From positions 1 through 64,000 of the forward strand of contig NZ_JANIAA010000008.1 of NCBI RefSeq assembly GCF_024505145.1: a stretch of 64,000 nt of DNA. Direction: 5' to 3'. Shown here one piece after another: positions 59,327 through 64,000 of the stretch. A program made the translations under genes and the position numbers. Source of the DNA: Streptomyces rugosispiralis. Its GTDB lineage: Bacteria > Actinomycetota > Actinomycetes > Streptomycetales > Streptomycetaceae. Position 1 is the first letter of the stretch; every line of letters starts with the position of its first letter. Under the pieces are notes generated by a model that had not been told where the DNA came from, ran no database searches, and saw only the letters and a list, made by a program, of their open reading frames with translations.

Positions 59327-62300
59327 CAGGACGCCTGGTCGTCCCCGGGCTCCCACAGCCCGGCGAGGGCCTCGCGGGTCTTCACCGTGCAGTTGTGCTC
59401 ATCGCCCAGGACGCGCTCGCCGATCTCGAGCACGGCCCGCCATTCGGTCTCCGCCTCGTCGAGGCGGCCGAGCCCCTTGAGGGTGGTGCCGAGGTTGAAC
59501 CGGGTCCACAGGGTGTTGACGTGCTCCGGTCCCAGGACGCGCCGCCGCGCCGCGAGCGTCTCCCGGATCTCCGTCTCGGCCTCGGCGAACCGGCCCCGCT
59601 TGTTGAGCACATTGCCCAGGCTGTGCCGGGCCGCCAGCGTCTCCTTGGCCTCGGCGCCCACGGATCGCGTGCGCCCCTCGACCACGCGCCGGAACAGGGA
59701 TTCGGACTCCTCGTAACGCTTCTGGTCGCGCAGCAGACCGGCCAGTTGGACGAGGGTCAGCAGAGCGCTCGGGTCGTCCGGACCCAGCACCCGGGCCTCC
59801 CCCTCCATGGTCAGGCGGTACTCCCGCTCGGCCTCCGCCACCCGCTCGACGCGCATCAGGGCCCCGGCGCGGCTGTATCGCGCCACCAGCGTCACCTGGG
59901 CGTCCGGTCCCGACACGCGGATACGGCCCTGGAGCACCTCGGTGTACTCCGCCAGCGCGTCCTCGTGCCGTCCGGCCCTCCCCAGGCTGATCGCCAGTTG
60001 GTGCCGGGTGGCGAGGGTGTTGTGATGCCCGTCCCCGAGCACGGCGGTCTGCCGTGCCAGAAGGTCGCGGTACGCCGCTTGCGCCTCGTCGTACCGCTCC
60101 TGGTCGTCCAGGACCATCGCTCGCGTCCGCAGCGCGGTGAACGACTCGTCGTGCCGTTCCCCGACGGCGGCGAACGACTCCTCCACCAGTGCGTCGGCCT
60201 CGGCCTCCGCCTCGGCGTACCGCCGCAGGACGCGCAGGCGGTCGACCCGGTTGCGGCGCGCCCGGCGCACCCGCCAGTGGGTGGGGCTCAGGCCCGCCGA
60301 CGTCCTGTTGACCAGATCGTGCCAGAGCGCCTCCGCCTCCTCATCGCGCCGCCTGACGTTCAGCAGGTCGGCGAGTGTGAAGAGGGCCGTCATCAGGGGC
60401 GAATCCACCTCCGACTCCGCCGCCGCGGCGCACTCCTCGGCCGCCGCCCGCATCTCGGCCTCCGCCTCGTCGAAGCGATCCAGCCGCCGCAGCGCGGTCG
60501 ACAGCCAGGCGCGTGCGTTGACGGTGTCGAAGTGCGTGGGCCCGTACAGTTCCCGCGCCATGGACACCGAGACCCGGATCTCCTCCTCGGCCTCCGCCAC
60601 CCGCCCGAGGTCCAACAGCAGCCGCCCGCGCCGCAGATGCTTGGTCTCGGCATGCCGCCGGTGGTCGTCGCCCTCCCGGCGCTCCCATGCCTCGATCAGC
60701 GTGCGGCACTCCTCCTCCGCCGCCTCGGCCCGCTCGGCGTCGCTCAGCAGCTCGACGAGGTAGCCGCGGGCGAAGAGCGTGTAGTCGTGCTCCACGCCGT
60801 GCACCCGCCCCGAGGTCGCGACCACCGCGCGCAGCTCGCGCTCCGCCTCATCGTGCTCCCCGAGCTGGTTCAGGGTGATCGCCAGATGTCCGCGGAGGTT
60901 GCGGGATTCGAGGTCCTCCCGGGACCCGAGCCCCTCGAGCTGCTCCCGCGCCGTCTCCCGCAGTTGGTCCGCGTACTCCGGCCACCCGGCGTCGACGAGC
61001 TGCTTGGCCAGGTCGGGCAGGGTCCGCACCCCCCACCAGCCGGTTTCCTCGTTCCGCTCATCGGCTTCGTCCAGCATCTTGTCGACGTAGTCACGCACCG
61101 ACTTCGGCAGCCCGTCGTCCGCCGCGATCCGCCGCACCACCGCCATCACCGGCGGCTGGACGTGCTCGGAGGTGTAGGAGCGGGGCGGGAAGGCGGCGGC
61201 CGGTGCCACCGGCTGCCGCTCCGGCGCCTTCGGCCGCTCCGGCGGCTCCTCCTCCGTCGCGTCCGCGAGCAGCCCCAGCCTCGAGAGCAGCTCCGGTGAC
61301 GCCGCCGCGAACGGGCGGGCCTCCTCGGCGACGCGGGAGTCCCCGTGGTCGCCGGAGAGCCGGGCGCGGAACTCGGGGCCACTGCCCTGGCGGCGCAGCA
61401 GGAACTCGGTGACCTGCGCCGCCGTCTCCAGCGCGTCCGACGTCCGGACCGCGTCCAGCAGCAGGTCCGCGACGCCGGGGTGGAACTCGTACTCCTCCGC
61501 GCTCCCCGCCCGTCCGCGCAGCAGCCCGCCCAGGAACACCTCGGCGAGTTGCGCCGGGTGGAAGCGCTCGCCGCGGCCCGCGCCCGACTGGTGGATCAGC
61601 CGCATCACCGGCAGCGTCAGCGGATGGACCGTGGCCAGCGCCCCGGCCAGGCGCTGGGCCTCGGGCGAGGCGGCGCCCCGGAAGCGGCGCAGCCGCTCCT
61701 CGGCGCTCGGCTCGGGGACATGGGCCGTGGCCCGCGCGGCCACCGGCTTCGCCGCGCCGTCCAGCAGCATCACCGGCAGCGGCCCGCCGCCGCCACCCGT
61801 ACCGGTGAGCGCCGCCCACGCGCCCAGCTCGCCCTCGGCCAGCTCCAGCACGGGCACCGGTGTCGAGCCGTCGTACGACACCAGGCCGCGCGGCAGCACC
61901 GGGTGGCGCACCGTCAGCGCGCGGCCCGGCGCGCCCTCGCGGCCGCCCGCGTCGACCAGCAGCCGCTGGGTGGGCATACCGCGCTCCGGCCACATCCGCG
62001 CGGGCAGCGGCTGGAGTACCGCCACCGGCGAGTGGCGGGCCCAGCGGCGCAGCAGCCGCGGAATCGCGCCGCCGCGCCACCCCGGGCCCACCCCGTCCGA
62101 GAGGACCAGCATCACGGTGCGGCCGGAGGTGTCGGTGAGCTGGCGGGCGGTGCGGCGCGGGGCGCCGGGGGCGTACGGGCGCGCCCTGAGCACCGGCCGG
62201 TCCTCGTGGGCGCTGTCCAGGCCGTAGGTCCGTACGGAGCGGAAGGCGCCCTGTCGCTCCAGCAGTCCGCGCACCTCGGCGGCGAGCTGCTGCCACAGCA

Positions 62301-62835
62301 CCATCGACGGGCCGTCGTCCACGATGAGCGCGACGCTCAGCCAGCGCTCCGGGCGGGGGCGCAGCACCACGTCCGGCAGACCGGTCTCGGCGATCCACTC
62401 GGCGGTGGCGGTCTCGTCGACGCGGAAGGACGTGCGGGACGGCACACTGCGCCGCAGCGGTCGCAGCGCGCGGGAGAGCCGGCGCGTCCCGGGGAGCGCC
62501 CGGACGCCCCGGACGCCGACGGCGCGGGCCGGGCGAGCCGTGGCGGGCCGCGCGACGCCGGGGGCGTAGAGCCCGGCGGGGACGAGGGGTCCCGGCTCGG
62601 GTTCGCCGGGGGTGAGTGGCCCGGTGGGCTGCCGCTGGGCGCCCTTCGCCTCGTCCTCGCCGTCGGCCGCGCCGGAGGCGGGGGCGGCGGAACGCCGGGC
62701 CGGCGCCGGTTCGTCGCCGTCCCCCTCGCCGCGCGCCGGGGCGGTGGTGGCGGCGAACCACAGGACGTCGCGCAGCTCCACCTCGGAGAGTTCGACCCCC
62801 GCGTCCTCCAGCAGGGCGCACAGCCGCTCGATCAT
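59326..62835 (-). CDS. SAV_2336-type vWA-like and TPR protein of a MoxR system
   Basis: 1169 aa. N-terminal helical domain (MIERLCALLEDAGVELSEVELRDVLWFAA), a Pro/Arg-rich linker, then a vWA-like domain (about 165-290): VALIVDDGPSM has Asp173-x-Gly175-x-Ser177 in place of DxSxS; RTVMLVLSDG and HSPVAVLQPLP follow. A winged-helix-like middle part and, from about 620, ten or more TPR units of the type EAEREYRLTMEGEARVLGPDDPSALLTL. This is the SAV_2336 N-terminal type of Streptomyces. It overlaps the MoxR gene by ATGA. Likely the vWA partner and peptide or protein sensor of a conflict module. Confidence 0.8.
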   Translation of the reverse strand: MIERLCALLEDAGVELSEVELRDVLWFAATTAPARGEGDGDEPAPARRSAAPASGAADGEDEAKGAQRQPTGPLTPGEPEPGPLVPAGLYAPGVARPATARPARAVGVRGVRALPGTRRLSRALRPLRRSVPSRTSFRVDETATAEWIAETGLPDVVLRPRPERWLSVALIVDDGPSMVLWQQLAAEVRGLLERQGAFRSVRTYGLDSAHEDRPVLRARPYAPGAPRRTARQLTDTSGRTVMLVLSDGVGPGWRGGAIPRLLRRWARHSPVAVLQPLPARMWPERGMPTQRLLVDAGGREGAPGRALTVRHPVLPRGLVSYDGSTPVPVLELAEGELGAWAALTGTGGGGGPLPVMLLDGAAKPVAARATAHVPEPSAEERLRRFRGAASPEAQRLAGALATVHPLTLPVMRLIHQSGAGRGERFHPAQLAEVFLGGLLRGRAGSAEEYEFHPGVADLLLDAVRTSDALETAAQVTEFLLRRQGSGPEFRARLSGDHGDSRVAEEARPFAAASPELLSRLGLLADATEEEPPERPKAPERQPVAPAAAFPPRSYTSEHVQPPVMAVVRRIAADDGLPKSVRDYVDKMLDEADERNEETGWWGVRTLPDLAKQLVDAGWPEYADQLRETAREQLEGLGSREDLESRNLRGHLAITLNQLGEHDEAERELRAVVATSGRVHGVEHDYTLFARGYLVELLSDAERAEAAEEECRTLIEAWERREGDDHRRHAETKHLRRGRLLLDLGRVAEAEEEIRVSVSMARELYGPTHFDTVNARAWLSTALRRLDRFDEAEAEMRAAAEECAAAAESEVDSPLMTALFTLADLLNVRRRDEEAEALWHDLVNRTSAGLSPTHWRVRRARRNRVDRLRVLRRYAEAEAEADALVEESFAAVGERHDESFTALRTRAMVLDDQERYDEAQAAYRDLLARQTAVLGDGHHNTLATRHQLAISLGRAGRHEDALAEYTEVLQGRIRVSGPDAQVTLVARYSRAGALMRVERVAEAEREYRLTMEGEARVLGPDDPSALLTLVQLAGLLRDQKRYEESESLFRRVVEGRTRSVGAEAKETLAARHSLGNVLNKRGRFAEAETEIRETLAARRRVLGPEHVNTLWTRFNLGTTLKGLGRLDEAETEWRAVLEIGERVLGDEHNCTVKTREALAGLWEPGDDQAS

Positions 62836-63794
62836 TGCGCGTCGACTTCGTTCAGCGAGCGGAAGAGCTTGTCGAGGACGTCCTGGTCGACCCGCACCCC
62901 GGAGGAGCGCAGCCGGACCGCGTTGAGCAACTGGTCGGTGGCCAGCTCCCGCTCGTTGCGCCGGGACACGAAGTCGGCGATCAGCTCCTGGGCCCGCGCG
63001 CCGACCTCCTCGCCCAGATGCATGGTGACGATCTGCCGGAGCTGCGCCTCGTCGGGCTGCTTGAGGTCCAGCCGGACGCAGCGGCGCAGAAACGCCGGGG
63101 GGAACTCGCGCTCGCCGTTGCTGGTGATGACGACGACGGGGAAGACGGAGCAGCTGACCCAGCCGCTGGTGATCCCGACCTTCTCCCGGGAGCCGGCGTA
63201 CTGCACATGGACCGTCTCCCCCTTCCCCAGCCGGGCCAGCTCCGGAATCTCGAACTCGCCCTCCTCGAAGACCGTGAGGAGGTCATTGGGCAGGTCGACA
63301 TCGCCCTTGTCGAGCTCGTCCACGAGCAGCACCCGCGGCTTTTCGGCCGGGAGCAGCGCGGTGCCGAGCGCGCCCAGCCGCAGATAGTCGCCGATGTCCG
63401 GCTCGGTCCCGGCGGTCTCGTCGGCGCGCCGCTTGAGGGAGGCTTCGCGCAGCCTGCCCACCGCGTCGTACGAGTAGAGGCCCTCGGTGAGCGTGGAGCG
63501 GCTGTTGACCGGCCAGTGCAGCACCTCGCCCAGCATCAGCTCGCGCGCGATGGCGTGGGCCAGGGTCGACTTGCCGGTGCCGGGGCGGCCGGTGACCAGC
63601 AGCGGGCGGTGCAGATGCAGCGCCATGTTGACGACGTCGCGGTCCTCGTCGGAGATCAGATACGGCAGCGGCCGCTCCTTGTCCCGGCGCCGCGCGTCAT
63701 CGCCGAAGCGCCGCCACGGCGGGGCGGGCGGCCAGGTCTGCACCTCGTGGGGCCGGGTGTCGCCGCCCTGGAAGAGCCTCCAGTCCTGTGCCAT
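62832..63794 (-). CDS. MoxR-family AAA ATPase
   Basis: 320 aa. Walker A GRPGTGKST with Lys75, Walker B VLLVDELDKGDVDLPNDLL, sensor-1 VVVITSNGEREFPPAFLRRCVRLDL (Asn and arginine finger region). The N-terminus WRLFQGGDTRPHEVQTWPPAPPWRRF is as in the MoxR proteins paired with vWA/VMAP proteins. Probably remodels or gates the partner effector using ATP. ATG 63794 has GGAAGAGACGAAGAAG upstream. 17 bp after the preceding partial gene; overlaps the vWA/TPR gene. Confidence 0.88.
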   Translation of the reverse strand: MAQDWRLFQGGDTRPHEVQTWPPAPPWRRFGDDARRRDKERPLPYLISDEDRDVVNMALHLHRPLLVTGRPGTGKSTLAHAIARELMLGEVLHWPVNSRSTLTEGLYSYDAVGRLREASLKRRADETAGTEPDIGDYLRLGALGTALLPAEKPRVLLVDELDKGDVDLPNDLLTVFEEGEFEIPELARLGKGETVHVQYAGSREKVGITSGWVSCSVFPVVVITSNGEREFPPAFLRRCVRLDLKQPDEAQLRQIVTMHLGEEVGARAQELIADFVSRRNERELATDQLLNAVRLRSSGVRVDQDVLDKLFRSLNEVDAQ

Positions 63795-63811
63795 CTTCTT
63801 CGTCTCTTCCT

Positions 63812-64000
63812 TCAGGGTGCGGACAGGTCGAGTTGGTCGGGGAGCGGGCGGTGCGGATCGTCCCACAGGAGGGCCATATGCCTGCCGTGGTGGCTCTCAT
63901 CGGCCTCGCTCGCCGACCGGAGTTTGCGTAGGTGCTGAGGCAGGGACCTCAGCCGTTCGGTGCGGAGCAGGGCCTCCAACTCGGCCTGCGCGGCGGCGCC
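63812..64000 (-). CDS. 3-prime end of a probable VMAP-type effector/adaptor (partial)
   Basis: 62 codons, open at the window edge. It reads AQAELEALLRTERLRSLPQHLRKLRSASEAD, then GRHMALLWDDPHRPLPDQLDLSAP. The LLWDDPxRPLP ending is like the end of vWA-MoxR-associated proteins (VMAP C-terminal domain). It is the upstream member of the MoxR/vWA operon. The N-terminal effector (often a protease-like or EAD domain) lies outside the window, so the type of system cannot be fixed. Confidence 0.55.
   Translation of the reverse strand, partial: GAAAQAELEALLRTERLRSLPQHLRKLRSASEADESHHGRHMALLWDDPHRPLPDQLDLSAP

Noticed and set aside
59077..61299. 740-codon plus-strand frame over the TPR region
   Set aside because: Leu/Val/Arg/Gly-rich shadow of the TPR array on the minus strand.

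Overview
The window is chromosomal DNA of a high-GC actinomycete, almost certainly a Streptomyces. The evidence is extreme GC at third codon positions, many GTG starts and ATGA overlaps, a conservon (cvnABCD with a CYP157/CYP154 pair), a pcaV-pcaIJFHGBL locus in the order known from S. coelicolor, a bxl-type xylo-oligosaccharide locus, an SAV_2336-type vWA/TPR protein, and several Streptomyces-style intergenic palindromes. The first 61 bases are pure G and look like an assembly edge, not biology.

Layout. 65-7036: SanA/DUF218 protein, CutA, a cupin, a TIGR04222-like protein, a large secreted beta-helix/FN3 protein, a maltokinase-cap-like protein and a Lys/Pro/Ala-rich secreted protein. 7123-9427: an OmpR-type two-component pair behind a conspicuous repeated half-site. 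9556-15249: conservon ending in two P450s. 15331-19924: assimilatory nitrite reductase genes with a GlnR-like box. 19907-23055 (minus): secreted repeat protein, then an ECF-type sigma factor with a membrane partner. 23349-30325: LacI-type regulator, ABC importer and GH3 enzyme, probably xylobiose uptake and hydrolysis. 31111-35220: SDR, quinone-reductase-like oxidoreductase, GlxA-type regulator, PrmC-like methyltransferase. 35643-43575: complete protocatechuate branch of the beta-ketoadipate pathway under divergent PcaV. 43685-46739: second sugar-type ABC importer. 46870-47300: remnant of an IS200/IS605-type tnpB element. 47331-52525: ArsR-like regulator, then LysR regulator divergent from a serine hydrolase and an NCS1 permease. 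52552-55744: XRE regulator, perfect inverted repeat, two small proteins, a nested 34-codon Pro-rich ORF and a PIMT-like methyltransferase, closed by a strong hairpin. 55994-58711: pyruvate, phosphate dikinase. 59326-64000 (minus): vWA/TPR protein, MoxR AAA ATPase and the 3-prime end of a third gene cut by the window edge. The layout matches the vWA-MoxR-VMAP ternary conflict systems.

How the parts work together. The pca genes take protocatechuate through beta-carboxymuconate and the enol-lactone to beta-ketoadipate, then to succinyl-CoA and acetyl-CoA. The bxl-type block imports and cleaves a plant-derived oligosaccharide. nirB/D reduces nitrite to ammonium under probable nitrogen control. 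The two best places to look for new biology are the small methyltransferase locus (53763-55744) and the MoxR/vWA module at the right end. A further trait of the window is short in-frame tandem repeats at the ends or linkers of many otherwise ordinary proteins, and intergenic palindromes that have entered coding or intra-operon DNA.
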